Shown in pieces: positions 9,068-18,830 of a DNA stretch of 64,000 nt. The notes beneath the pieces were generated by a model. It had not been told where the DNA came from. It was given only the letters and a program-made list of their open reading frames with translations, and did no database searches. A program made the position numbers and the translations under genes. Source of the stretch: JAHEJN01 sp963787285 (GTDB lineage: Bacteria; Actinomycetota; Acidimicrobiia; Acidimicrobiales; JAHEJN01). Location of the stretch: the NCBI GenBank assembly GCA_963787285.1, contig CAWBCM010000010.1, positions 97,759-161,758 on the forward strand, given 5' to 3'. How positions within the stretch are numbered: position 1 is the stretch's first letter; every line of letters starts with the position of its first letter.

Positions 9068-9383
9068 TCAGTCGTCGGCAATCGCCGCCGCGTCGAGGGC
9101 ATCGCCGACCAACTGCGGCAGGGCGATGGCCTCGTCGATGGTGCGCACGTGAACGACCGGAACCATCGGCCTCGACACCAGTGACACCGCCTCGACGTGA
9201 TCACGTTCGGGTGGCGCCGAGCGCGGGGCCCAACACGACGATGTCGTGCTCGAGGCCGGTGACCCTCGATTCGTAGGTGTCGGGATCGAGCACCGCTATG
9301 CAGCGATGACCAACGGGTTCGAGAATCTGCGCGGCAGCCTCGGCCATGTCGATGTAGCGGCCCATGAGCAGAACGACAGCCAA
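9068..9383 (-). pseudogene. Small uncharacterised protein, reading frame interrupted
   Basis: A TTG start at 9381-9383 sits five bases after a perfect AAGGAGG ribosome site. It opens a frame reading LAVVLLMGRYIDMAEAAAQ and continuing to about 9201, where it stops. A second frame, offset by one base, continues with equally protein-like sequence (VVHVRTIDEAIALPQLVG) to a TGA at 9068-9070. Joining the frames near 9207-9230 would give a cytoplasmic protein of about 105 residues. I do not recognise the family. Either one base is wrong in the assembly or the gene is decaying. It is convergent with the CBS gene and divergent from the membrane protein at 9632. Confidence 0.5.
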
Positions 9384-9631
9384 AGCAACCTCCTTCGCGC
9401 CTCCTCGAGGACCGCAGCCAACGATCGTACTGCGCGCCGTGGCGGGACGTTCGGAGCCGGCAGTCGGTCGCCGTGAACCAGGAACCCGCGCTAGCGAAAC
9501 CTCGGGGGATGTGCTCAACTTCTGGCTCGACTCGACCGATCACACGGTCGGGAGCCGCTTCGGCCTACGGTGCACAGTCGTCGGAGGCCCCGATCCCACC
9601 CGGGTTCTCCACGGCTCACCGAAAGGACCAC

Positions 9632-10741
9632 ATGCGGTACGGAATCGCGTCGGCAATGGCCACAGTGGCCGTGTTGCTCACGATCATTGCGGGCCCCGGC
9701 TGGTTCGCCAAGAACACGCTCTACGAGACCGATGCGGTGGTCGAGCGGGTCAACACGACCCTCGATGACGAACGGGTCCAGCTCGCCATCGCCGAGAAGG
9801 TCACCGATCAGCTGTTCCTGCTCGCGGGAATCGATCGAGAAGCGGCCGTCGACGCCATCGACGAGACCGATGCCGATGCCGATGCCGATCCCGAGGCAAC
9901 TGCCGATACGAGTATCCTCCCCACCCCGACGCCCGACGAGGCGGTGGATGCCGAAGCGAACGATCTGCTGGCCGATCTCCCGATCGCCGAGGCGCTCCAG
10001 TCCGTCGCCACCGAGCGGGCGGCGCTGATCGTCGCCTCGAACCGGCTCGATCCCCAGATCCTGGCCGCCGTGCGTCAGTCGCACGAGGAGTTCCTCGAGG
10101 TGGTCGACGGGACGTTGCCGCCGAACACCGAAGGCGTGATCACGATCGACCTGGAGCCGGTGGTCGCGGAGACCCTCGACGCCATCGCCGACGACCCGAT
10201 CCTCGGATTCCTGAGCACCAGCGATGTCGAGATCGGTGAGTCCACCTTCATCGTGGCCCGAGACGGTCAAGGCGGGGGCGTGTGGTGGGGCATGCTCCGG
10301 TCGTTCCCCGACTGGACCAACCTGGCCATCTTCGGAATCTTCGTGCTCCTGGGGGGCGCCATCGTTCTGTCGCCCGAACGCGACCGCATCATGCTCACGT
10401 CGGGAGTCGGGATCGCCGTCATCGCTCTCATCATCGGGGCGGCTTCGTGGGCCGCTCGCCCCATCGTCTCGACCGTCTTCATCCGCGACGAGGTCTCGCG
10501 TGGTGCGTACGAAGCGGTGTACGACGTCTTGTCGAAGCCGCTCATCAGCCTCGAAGTCCGGATCGCCATCTTCGCCGCCATCCTGGCCGCCATCGGGGGA
10601 ATCCTCGGTTTCTTCCTCGACTGGCGGGCCGAACGGGCCCTGGCGGAAGGGGCCGAGAACCCCAATGGCTACGACCCCAGCACCCCCATCTACCGTTCGC
10701 CCTTCGGTGAGAGCGGCATTCCGCCCGGCCCGCAGCGCTGA
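9632..10741 (+). CDS. Integral membrane protein of unknown function
   Basis: A 369-residue protein with an N-terminal membrane segment (about 5-25), then a long extracytoplasmic-type domain (about 30-225) containing a low-complexity acidic stretch rich in DADAD and Pro/Thr. Three to four hydrophobic segments follow: AIFGIFVLLGGAIVL, GIAVIALIIGAA and IAIFAAILAAIGGILGFF. The layout resembles actinobacterial membrane proteins with an external sensor-like domain, but I recognise no named family. The ATG at 9632 has an AAAGGA ribosome site seven bases upstream and starts directly at the first membrane helix. It lies 80 bases before the helicase gene in the same direction. Confidence 0.75.
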   Translation: MRYGIASAMATVAVLLTIIAGPGWFAKNTLYETDAVVERVNTTLDDERVQLAIAEKVTDQLFLLAGIDREAAVDAIDETDADADADPEATADTSILPTPTPDEAVDAEANDLLADLPIAEALQSVATERAALIVASNRLDPQILAAVRQSHEEFLEVVDGTLPPNTEGVITIDLEPVVAETLDAIADDPILGFLSTSDVEIGESTFIVARDGQGGGVWWGMLRSFPDWTNLAIFGIFVLLGGAIVLSPERDRIMLTSGVGIAVIALIIGAASWAARPIVSTVFIRDEVSRGAYEAVYDVLSKPLISLEVRIAIFAAILAAIGGILGFFLDWRAERALAEGAENPNGYDPSTPIYRSPFGESGIPPGPQR

Positions 10742-10821
10742 GGTCACCGGCTAGGCCGGTGGCAACCGCCCGAGTCCGTCGATCCGGGACGAGCACCTGC
10801 CGCCGATAGGTTCGAGGGCCG

Positions 10822-13292
10822 ATGCTCACGATCCCGGACCCCGAAGAGATCCTCGACGGTTTCGTCGACCATGTGGTCGAGCTCGGGCTGGAGCTCTACG
10901 AGGCCCAGGAGGAGGCCATCCTCGAGTTGATCGGCGGCGCCAACGTGGTGCTCAACACCCCCACCGGGTCGGGGAAGTCGCTGGTGGCGACGGCTGCGCA
11001 CTACGCCGCGCTCGCCAATGGCCGGCGCAGCGTCTACACCGCCCCGATCAAGGCGTTGGTGAGCGAGAAGTTCTTCGCACTCTGCCGAGACTTCGGCTCG
11101 GAGCGGGTGGGCATGATCACCGGCGACGTGTCGGTCAACGCCGGCGCTCCCATCATCTGTTGCACGGCGGAGATCCTGGCCAACTGGGCCCTGCGCGAGG
11201 GCGCCGGAGCCGACGTCGACCTCGTGGTGGCCGACGAGTTCCACTACTACGGCGACCCCCAACGCGGATGGGCGTGGCAGGTTCCGCTGCTCGAGCTGCC
11301 TCACGTGCAGTTTCTGTTGATGTCGGCCACCCTGGGCCCGACCGCGTGGCTGGTGGAGGAGCTCGAGCGCCGAACCGGCCGAGCCAGTGTCCTGGTGCGC
11401 AGCACCGACCGGCCGGTGCCCCTCGACTTCGCCTACCGCACCACCCGCCTGGTGCACTCGATCGAGAAGCTGCTCGAGCTCGGACGTGCGCCCGTCTACA
11501 TCGTGCACTTCACCCAGCGCGAAGCGGCAGAGCAGGCGCAGTCGCTCCTGTCGATCGATGTGCTGACCAAGGACGAGAAGGCGCAGGTGAACGAGCTCAT
11601 CGGCGGGTTTCGCTTCGACAGCCCGATCGGCAAGGACATGCGGCGGTTCGTGACCCACGGCATCGGTTTGCATCATGCCGGACTGCTGCCGAAGTACCGG
11701 CTGCTGGTCGAGAAGCTGGCCCAGGCCGGACTGCTCAAGCTGATATGCGGCACCGACACACTGGGCGTCGGGGTGAACGTGCCCATCCGGACGGTGCTGT
11801 TCAGCCAGCTGTGCAAGTTCGACGGCAGCGACACCCGTGTCCTGCGGGTGCGCGAGTTCCAACAGATCGCCGGCCGGGCGGGACGCCGCGGGTTCGACAC
11901 CATGGGCACCGTTTGGGCTCAGGCGCCCGCCCACTGGATCGAGAATCGAATCGGCGAGGAGAAGGCCGCCGTCGACGCGAAAAGAAGAAGAAGCTGGTGA
12001 AGAGGAAAGCACCCGAGCGGGGGTACTCCCACTGGGACGAGGCCACCTTCGTCAAGCTCATCGAAGGCGAGCCCGAACCGCTCACCTCGAGCTTCCAGGT
12101 CACCCACCAGATGCTGCTCAATCTGCTCGACCGGCCCGGAGACGGGTGTGCGGCGGTCCGGACGCTGATGGTCGACAATCACGAGACACGAAGGCGCCAG
12201 CGCGGCCACATACGCCGAGCCATCGGCATCTACCGCTCGTTGGTCGACGCCGACGTGGTCGAGCACCTCGATCAGCCCGACGAGCACGGCCGCACCGTGC
12301 GGGTCACCATCGACCTGTCCGACACCTTTGCGCTCAACCAGCCGCTGTCACTGTTCGCCCTCGAGGCCGTCGAGGCGCTCGACCTCGACCACGAAACCCA
12401 TGCGCTCGACGTGGTCTCGGTCATCGAGTCGGTGCTCGAGAGCCCCCGGGTCATCCTCGCGGCCCAGCTCGACAAACTGATCACCGACACGCTGGCCGAG
12501 CTGAAGCGCCGGGGGGTCGAGTACGACGAACGCATGGACGAGATCGCGAAGCTCAGCCATCCGAAACCGCTCGAGGACTTCCTGTACGGCAGCTTCAACC
12601 TGTTTCGCGCCCACCATCCGTGGGTGGAGGGCGACACGGTGAAGCCCAAGGCCATCGTGCGCGACCTCTACGAGCGGGCCATGACCTTTCGCGACTACGT
12701 GAACCACTACGGCCTGAAGCGTTCGGAAGGTGTGCTGCTCCGCTATCTCACCGACGCCTACCGCGCGTTGCGTCAGACGGTTCCCGACGCACACCGGACC
12801 GACCAGGTCGACGACATCGTCGAGTGGCTGGGGGAGCTGGTCCGCCAGGTCGACTCGAGCCTCATCGACGAGTGGGAGAAGCTCCAGCACCCCGATGAGG
12901 TGCAGAGCGACGAGATCGTGCTACCCGAGCGGCGCGACGTCACGCAGAACACGCGGGCCTTCCGGGTCATGGTGCGCAACGAGATGTTCCGCTGGATCAC
13001 GCTGCTCGCCCGGAAGGACAGCACCGCTCTCGCCGAGGCGGGTCGCACGCTCACCGCCGAGGAGATCGACGCGGCCATCGCCGGGTACTGGGACGTGCAC
13101 GACCGCATCGTGCTCGATGGTGACGCCCGCGGCCCCGACCGCTTCGAGCTCGACGAGTCGGGCACGGTGCACCAGACGATCTCCGATCCCGAGAGCTGGA
13201 ACGAGTGGTATCTCGCCGCCAAGGTCGACCGGGCTGCCTCGGCCGAAGCGGGCGAACCGGTCCTCGACCTCGTCGAGGTGCGCCGGCGCTAG
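10822..13292 (+). CDS. DEAD/DEAH-box helicase with DUF3516 C-terminus (frame interrupted at about 11980)
   Basis: The first frame (10822-12000) encodes the helicase core: Walker A TPTGSGKS at residues 46-53, the DEFH box, SAT motif (LLMSATLGP) and QIAGRAGRRG motif VI. The second frame, one base back, runs from about 11980 to 13292 and encodes the DUF3516 region found fused to this helicase in actinobacteria. The switch falls in a short A run (11980-11983) before AAG-rich codons. Adding one A restores one protein of about 824 residues with a Lys-rich junction, the normal family length. Either the assembly lost a base or the gene is frameshifted. The family is presumed to act on RNA or DNA; the precise substrate is unknown. 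Confidence 0.88.
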
Positions 13293-13295
13293 CGA

Positions 13296-14102
13296 TCAGT
13301 CGGCGAAGCCGCTGACCGCGGCCGCATGCTCGGCTCTGGGATAGAGCTGCCGCAACAGGCGCGGTGCCCGGAACGGCTGCCATCCGTGGAGGGGTTGGCC
13401 GAGTCGATCGAGAACCGCGAACACCGCACTGGCGTTGTGGCCGAGCCCCGTGTGGCTGCCACGGACCTCGATGCTCTCACTCGACCGACTCCGGTGTTCG
13501 AGGCAGGCTTCCCAGCGCACGATCCCGTCGGTCCTGGTGTAGATCGCGGTCGACGGCACGGGCAGGGCGCCCCGTTGATGCTCGCTCCCGCCGAGGTGGT
13601 CGTGATAGTGCCGGTCGTAGCGGTGCGCCAGCCCCTCGACCAGGCGGGAGACGGTGGAGCGGTCGCCGGCCTGCATGCGAAACGGGCTGCCGAGGGTGAC
13701 CACCTGACGCACACGGTCGGGCGCGACGCGGGCCAGGTGCCGAGCGTAGATGCCGCCGAGGCTCCAGCCGACGACACGGACCTGCCGTCCGTGTTCGTCG
13801 GCCAGCTCGTCGAGCCGCTCGACGAGCCCACCGATGATCTCCGGGGTCGGCCCGATGTTGCGCCCGAGACTCCATCCCCGGGCGTCGTAGCCCTTGGCGT
13901 TGAGCGCCCACCGAAGTGGTGACGTCGAGACGTCGGAGGCGCTGAATCCCGGGAGGACGAGCACCGGCCCGCCATCACCGAAGCGCGCCAGCCGCAGCAG
14001 CGGCGACAACATCACCGATCCGGCCAGCTCGGCAACAGCGCGTTGTTCGAGGGCCACCAACAGCCGTGAGGGAGCAGCCAGGGAACCGTCGGCGGAAGCC
14101 AT
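13296..14102 (-). CDS. Alpha/beta-hydrolase (lipase/PGAP1-like)
   Basis: A 268-residue hydrolase with an oxyanion region VLVLPGFSASD, nucleophile elbow VGWSLGGIYA (Ser in GWSLG) and a likely catalytic His in GSHTGLGHN. The acid may lie in AIYTRTDGIVRW. No signal peptide is evident, so it is probably cytoplasmic. It resembles actinobacterial esterase/lipase-like hydrolases of unassigned substrate. The ATG at 14100-14102 is used; an earlier in-frame start adds unconserved sequence that would overlap the divergent WS/DGAT promoter. It converges on the helicase with a 3-base gap and diverges from the acyltransferase, consistent with a lipid context. Confidence 0.85.
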   Translation of the reverse strand: MASADGSLAAPSRLLVALEQRAVAELAGSVMLSPLLRLARFGDGGPVLVLPGFSASDVSTSPLRWALNAKGYDARGWSLGRNIGPTPEIIGGLVERLDELADEHGRQVRVVGWSLGGIYARHLARVAPDRVRQVVTLGSPFRMQAGDRSTVSRLVEGLAHRYDRHYHDHLGGSEHQRGALPVPSTAIYTRTDGIVRWEACLEHRSRSSESIEVRGSHTGLGHNASAVFAVLDRLGQPLHGWQPFRAPRLLRQLYPRAEHAAAVSGFAD

Positions 14103-14178
14103 GTGAGGACAACCGTACTTGGCGCCGCAGCGCGGCAGCGAATGTACCGACCGTGTCGGCTCGCCGTACTCTCGGAGC

Positions 14179-15678
14179 GTGAAGCAACTCAGCGGCGTCG
14201 ACGCGGCCTTCCTCAACATCGAGACGGCCAACACCTACGGCCACGTGTCGAGCCTGTCGGTCTACGACCGGCCCGCCGACCCCGACTTCGACGCCTACGC
14301 AGTGGCGCGTGCCCAGATCGAGTCGCGGCTGGCCCGTCTCGACCCCTTTCGGCGCCGACTGGTGCAGGTGCCCCTCGGGCTCGACCACCCGTGGTGGATG
14401 CGCGATCCGGCATTCGATCTCGACTTCCACGTACGCCACATCGCCGTGCCCCCGCCGGGAGGAACCGAGCAGGTCACGGCGCTGGTGTCGCGAATCATCG
14501 CCCGCCACCTCGACCGGAGCCGCCCGCTGTGGGAGACCTACGTGATCGAGGGTCTCGAGGGCAACCGGTTCGCACTGCTCACCAAGGTCCACCACGCGAC
14601 GATCGACGGGGCAGCCGGGGCGGAGCTCCTGGCCATGCTCCTCGACCAGACACCCGACGCCGAGCTGACTCCGGCCGAGCCCGACCACCGGCCACCCGAG
14701 CGCGAGCCGTCGGGCTTCGAGATGCTCGGCCGCACCGCCCTCTCGTTCGCCACCAAGCCACGCGACGCCATCCGGCTCACCAACAGCGCGGCGGCCGCCC
14801 TCCGCGACGTCGCACGACAGCGCGGCCTCGGCGGTCTCGGGGAACTGGTCGGCCGACCGTTGCCGCACCGCATCGCCGTCATGGGCCAGCGCGAATACAA
14901 CGAGAACGACCCCGACATCGCACCCGTGCTGCCCAGCCTCACCGCACCGAAGACGCCATGGAGCCAGAGCGTGTCGGCCCAGCGCAAGTTCGCGATCGAC
15001 AGCGTGGCCCTCGAAGAGGTGAAACACACCAAGCGCCTGCTGGGCTGCACGGTGAACGACGTGGTCATGGCCATGGTCGCCGGCGGGCTCCGCAACTGGC
15101 TCGACGAGAACGACGCCCTTCCCGCCGAACCCCTCGTTGCGATGGTCCCGGTTTCGGTGCGCACCGGCGACGAGACCGACCGGTGGACCAACCGCGTCTC
15201 GAGCCTGTTCGTACCGGTTCCCACCGACTGCGATCAGCCGCTCGATCGTGTCGCCGCGGTCAACCGCACGATGAACGAGGCCAAGGCCACCTTCGATCTC
15301 CTTCCGGCCGAGGTCCTCACCGACCTCGCCCAGTTCGCGCCGCCGGCGCTGGCCACGCGGGCCGCCCGACTGGCCACTCGACTGCACATCGGCGATCGCC
15401 TGGCGTCACCCATCAACCTGGTCATCTCGAACGTGCCCGGCCCCCGCAGTCCGCTGTTCCTCGGCGGGGCGATGATGCGGCACTACTACCCCGTCTCCAC
15501 CATTGCCGAAGGGGTCGCCCTGAACGTCACGGTGCAGAGCTATCTCGACACCCTCGACTTCGGACTCGTGACCTGCCGTGATCTGATCCCTGATCTCGAA
15601 CACATGACCGGCTTGATCGCCGCCGAACTGGGCGTGATTCGCGAGGCCGCCGAGGAGCTGGCCGCCGCCTCCGAGTGA
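14179..15678 (+). CDS. Wax ester synthase/diacylglycerol acyltransferase (WS/DGAT)
   Basis: A 499-residue enzyme with the catalytic HHxxxDG motif as HHATIDG at residues 138-144, an opening LSGVDAAFL block, and the conserved C-terminal SNVPGP segment. WS/DGATs transfer fatty acyl groups from acyl-CoA to diacylglycerol or fatty alcohols, storing triacylglycerol or wax in lipid bodies at the membrane. The length is typical (about 450-500). The GTG at 14179 follows an AGC-GGAG-like site and begins at the conserved N-terminus. Acyl-CoA ligases and thiolase elsewhere in the window fit fatty-acid storage and turnover. All signature residues are present. Confidence 0.94.
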   Translation: MKQLSGVDAAFLNIETANTYGHVSSLSVYDRPADPDFDAYAVARAQIESRLARLDPFRRRLVQVPLGLDHPWWMRDPAFDLDFHVRHIAVPPPGGTEQVTALVSRIIARHLDRSRPLWETYVIEGLEGNRFALLTKVHHATIDGAAGAELLAMLLDQTPDAELTPAEPDHRPPEREPSGFEMLGRTALSFATKPRDAIRLTNSAAAALRDVARQRGLGGLGELVGRPLPHRIAVMGQREYNENDPDIAPVLPSLTAPKTPWSQSVSAQRKFAIDSVALEEVKHTKRLLGCTVNDVVMAMVAGGLRNWLDENDALPAEPLVAMVPVSVRTGDETDRWTNRVSSLFVPVPTDCDQPLDRVAAVNRTMNEAKATFDLLPAEVLTDLAQFAPPALATRAARLATRLHIGDRLASPINLVISNVPGPRSPLFLGGAMMRHYYPVSTIAEGVALNVTVQSYLDTLDFGLVTCRDLIPDLEHMTGLIAAELGVIREAAEELAAASE

Positions 15679-15718
15679 CCAGCGCGAATACGACACGGCA
15701 GCGGCGGGTTGCCGGTAC

Positions 15719-17005
15719 ATGCGGCTTCTCATTCTTCTCGTCGTCCTCGGTCTCGTCGCCACGGCGTGCGGTTCGGCCACCGACACCAGCCCCGAATCGG
15801 CACCCGACGCGGAGGGAGCGGAACCGGCGCGGCTCGTGTCGCCCACCGAATCGGCCGATCCATTCGACTTGAGCGGCGGCGCCAGCTCCTCGGACGCAGA
15901 CGTGCGGGCGATCACCGGCGATGCCCGCGACCAGCTCGGGTTGGATGCGGCGAGCATCAGCGGGCGGTGGAACACCGACTGGAGTCGCGCCACCGTCCCG
16001 CTCGGCGAGTTCGCCGCCGGGCTTCGAGGCTCCGATCCCCGCGACGGCATCCCACCCATCGACACACCGAAGTTCGAGGACGTCACGGGAGCCGCACAGT
16101 GGCTCGGGGCCAACGAGCCGGGGGCGCTGGTCTCGGTGGGCGACGAAGTGCGCTTCTACCCACTCTCGATCCTCACTCGCCACGAGATCGTGAACGACCG
16201 CTTCGGCGACGTGCCGGTGGCCATCACCTTCTGCCCCCTCTGCAACACTGCGCTCGCCTTCGACCGTCGGGTCGACGGGCAGGTGCTGCGCTTCGGGGTC
16301 TCGGGTTTGTTGCGCAAGAGCGACCTGGTGATGTGGGACGACGTCACCGAGAGCTTGTGGCAACAGATCAGCGGTGAGGCCGTCGTCGGCGCCCTGGCGG
16401 GCACCGTGCTCGACGTGGTGTCGACCTCGATCGTCTCCTTCGCCGACTTCGCGGAGACCCATCCCGACGGACTGTCGCTGTCGCGCGACACCGGGTTCGG
16501 TGTCAACTACGGCGCAAACCCGTACGAGGGCTACAGCTCCCAGAACGGTCCCTTCAGCAGCTTCTTCCGCGACGAGCTCGACCCGCGCTTTCCTGCTCTG
16601 GAACGGGTCGTCGCCGTGACGATCGACGACGACATCGTCGCCTATCCCTTCAGCGTCATGGCCGAGCAGGGCGCAGTGAACGACGTGGTCGGTGGGCAAC
16701 CGATCGTGGTGTTCTGGGGCGGCACCACCACCGATGCGCTCGACCGGTCGAGCATCGCCGACAGCCAACAGATCGGCAGCGGCATCGCCTATGACCCCAG
16801 CGTCGACGGGGAGCCGCTCACCTTCGTCGCCAACGGCGACGACACCTACAGCGATGCCCAGACCGGATCGACCTGGAACCTGCTCGGCCGGGCGACGGCG
16901 GGTGAGCTCGAGGGGACCCAGCTCGCGACGGCGAATCACCGCAACGAGTTCTGGTTTGCCTTCGCCGGCTTCTTTCCCGAGGCTCGGGTGTACGGCGAGA
17001 GTTAG
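15719..17005 (+). CDS. DUF3179-domain lipoprotein
   Basis: A 428-residue exported protein. The N-terminus (RLLILLVVLGLVATACGS) is a lipoprotein signal with the lipobox Cys at residue 17, followed by an Asp/Ser/Glu-rich linker. The body matches DUF3179: YPLSILTRHEIVND, FCPLCNTALAFDR and later FVANGDDTYSD with a terminal NHRNEFWFAFAGFFPE. The Cys pair in CPLC is characteristic, but the family has no established activity. It should be anchored outside the membrane. The stop codon overlaps by four bases the stop of the convergent SDR gene at 17002. Confidence 0.92.
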   Translation: MRLLILLVVLGLVATACGSATDTSPESAPDAEGAEPARLVSPTESADPFDLSGGASSSDADVRAITGDARDQLGLDAASISGRWNTDWSRATVPLGEFAAGLRGSDPRDGIPPIDTPKFEDVTGAAQWLGANEPGALVSVGDEVRFYPLSILTRHEIVNDRFGDVPVAITFCPLCNTALAFDRRVDGQVLRFGVSGLLRKSDLVMWDDVTESLWQQISGEAVVGALAGTVLDVVSTSIVSFADFAETHPDGLSLSRDTGFGVNYGANPYEGYSSQNGPFSSFFRDELDPRFPALERVVAVTIDDDIVAYPFSVMAEQGAVNDVVGGQPIVVFWGGTTTDALDRSSIADSQQIGSGIAYDPSVDGEPLTFVANGDDTYSDAQTGSTWNLLGRATAGELEGTQLATANHRNEFWFAFAGFFPEARVYGES

Positions 17006-17934
17006 ATCTCCTTGCTCGGGCGGCCGGGACCCTCGGCGTCCTGGCCGTCCATACCCGGGTTCAGTCGGGCCCGAGCCATGAGATCGGGCATGATCTCACC
17101 CACCGAGGCGGGGGTGTCGCCCTGGGTGGCGGTCGGACCGAGGTGCCACTGCTCGGCGATGCCGACCCGGTTGCCGACCACGTCGAACACGCGCCCGGTG
17201 ACGTTCTTGGCCTCGGGGCTGGCCAGCCATGCGGCCACGTTGGCGATCCAGCGCGGCCCGAGCGCCTCCTGGGCCGCCTCGTCGGCACCGGCGAAACCCG
17301 GCAGGTCGGCGGTCATGCGGGTGAAGGCCGCCGGTGCGATGCAGTTCACGGTGACGCCGTAGCGCACCAGCTCCATCGCGGCGATGACGGTGAAGGCGGC
17401 GATCCCGGCCTTTGCGGCGCCGTAGTTGGTCTGGCCGACGTTGCCGTAGATGCCCGAAGGCGAGCTGGTGTTGATGATGCGCGCATCGTTCTCGAGGCCC
17501 TCCTTGGCGCGGCCGCGCCAGTACACCGATGCGTGGTGGCTGACGTTGAACGTGCCCTTCAGATGTACGGCGACCACGGCGTCCCAGTCGGACTCGGTCA
17601 TGGAGAACATCATCCGGTCGCGAAGAATGCCGGCGTTGTTGATTACGATGTCGAGCCCGCCGAATGCGTCGACGGCCTGGTCGACCATGGTTTTCGCCTG
17701 CTCGAAGTCGGCGACGTTCCCGCCGTTCACGACGGCCTCACCTCCCATCGCCTGGATCTCGGCGACCACCTGTTGCGCTGCGGATGGATCGCCGCCCTCT
17801 CCGGTGACGTCGCCGCCCAGGTCGTTCACGACGATCTTGGCGCCTTCGCTCGCCAGCATGAGGCAATGCTCGCGACCGATGCCGCGTGCTCCTCCGGTGA
17901 CGATGGCGATGCGACCTTCGTTGAGCTTGCTCAC
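17002..17934 (-). CDS. SDR-family oxidoreductase
   Basis: A 310-residue short-chain dehydrogenase with TGGARGIG cofactor loop, NNAG motif, catalytic Ser in NTSSPSG and YGAAK (Tyr-x3-Lys) in the usual order. It resembles the actinobacterial SDRs related to the (R)-hydroxyacyl-CoA dehydrogenase part of peroxisomal multifunctional enzymes (NDLGG, then a 310-length tail), so beta-oxidation or fatty-acid metabolism is plausible. That is a family-level inference. Its stop overlaps the stop of the DUF3179 gene. Upstream on the same strand, about 100 bases away, lies the 18036 gene, possibly co-transcribed. Confidence 0.9.
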   Translation of the reverse strand: MSKLNEGRIAIVTGGARGIGREHCLMLASEGAKIVVNDLGGDVTGEGGDPSAAQQVVAEIQAMGGEAVVNGGNVADFEQAKTMVDQAVDAFGGLDIVINNAGILRDRMMFSMTESDWDAVVAVHLKGTFNVSHHASVYWRGRAKEGLENDARIINTSSPSGIYGNVGQTNYGAAKAGIAAFTVIAAMELVRYGVTVNCIAPAAFTRMTADLPGFAGADEAAQEALGPRWIANVAAWLASPEAKNVTGRVFDVVGNRVGIAEQWHLGPTATQGDTPASVGEIMPDLMARARLNPGMDGQDAEGPGRPSKEI

Positions 17935-18035
17935 GGTGTCTCCTCAGACGGTTGTTCTGTCGTTCTCGGCGTCACATCTGACCACAGCCGACGAAGTCGA
18001 CGCCATCCGGGCTCCACGGAGGCGGCCGACGATGG

Positions 18036-18782
18036 TCAGCCGATCAGAGTCTCGAGCTCGGTCAGCAGTTGCCGGCCTCCGCCGGGCTTCGAGTGGTAGG
18101 TCTCACCCCGGGCCACGAACGAGGCGAGCGCCGAGAGGCGGAGCGCGGTGCCCTCTCCGTGGAACGAGACGCCCGACCGCGCCAGTCCGAGCAGGTGGCC
18201 CGCCGGGCTGTCCCGCAACTGGTCGGGCACGACCCACACGACGTCGTCCGCGTTGATCGGATCGAGCGCCGCCAGCTCGGTCGCCTCGACCGGGTCGGCG
18301 GCGGTGATGGCGGCCAGGACGTCCGGATCGACAGCGGCAACCGACGGCGGGCTCACCAGCTGATCGGTGGAGAGGTCGAGCAACACCGCCGGTGCATCCC
18401 ATACCTTCCAGCCCAGGCGTCGAAGCCGCGCCTGCTCGTCACGGACACCCGGCCCGAAGGCGCGGTCGACGAACACCACCTTCGGGCCCCTGACCAGTGC
18501 CGTTCCCGGCAGCTCCAGGTACCCGGTGTCGGCCGCGGCCACCGTGTGCTCGAGACCGCGAACCAACGCCCGCAGCAGCCGGCCACGAGAAGCGGTGGCC
18601 ACGACCCGAATGTTGTTGACGTAGAGGACGCTCTTGGCCCGAGTCGCCCCTTCGGCCTCGCCCACCAGCACCGAGAGATTGGGTTGCGCATTGCCGCCGG
18701 CGATCGCGTCGGGAAACAGATCGAGCACCACCGGGTGCAGATCGGCCGTGGTCGCGCGACAGCCGAGGGTGTGGGGACCCAC
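18036..18782 (-). CDS. Uncharacterised protein resembling HprK-like partners of PqqD
   Basis: A protein of about 248 residues from the GTG at 18780-18782. I do not recognise a characterised family. It resembles the HprK-related proteins found beside PqqD-like proteins in peptide-modification loci, but no Walker A motif is visible, so kinase activity is doubtful. Protein-like sequence (SFRLGEAGQIDLP) continues in frame upstream of the GTG to 18830, right behind the TGA that ends the PqqD-like gene. The true start may therefore be the CTG at 18828-18830, coupled as TGACTG, or the two genes may be one ORF split by a stop. The next upstream gene is in the same frame. Confidence 0.6.
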   Translation of the reverse strand: MGPHTLGCRATTADLHPVVLDLFPDAIAGGNAQPNLSVLVGEAEGATRAKSVLYVNNIRVVATASRGRLLRALVRGLEHTVAAADTGYLELPGTALVRGPKVVFVDRAFGPGVRDEQARLRRLGWKVWDAPAVLLDLSTDQLVSPPSVAAVDPDVLAAITAADPVEATELAALDPINADDVVWVVPDQLRDSPAGHLLGLARSGVSFHGEGTALRLSALASFVARGETYHSKPGGGRQLLTELETLIG

Positions 18783-18830
18783 CGGGAGATCGATCTGGCC
18801 CGCCTCGCCGAGGCGGAAACTGCGGTCCAG

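Noticed and set aside
13975..15387. Long minus-strand ORF opposite the WS/DGAT gene
   Set aside because: It is a high-GC shadow: composition is Arg/Gly/His-rich and no family motif is seen, while the plus strand has the catalytic HHATIDG and full-length homology.
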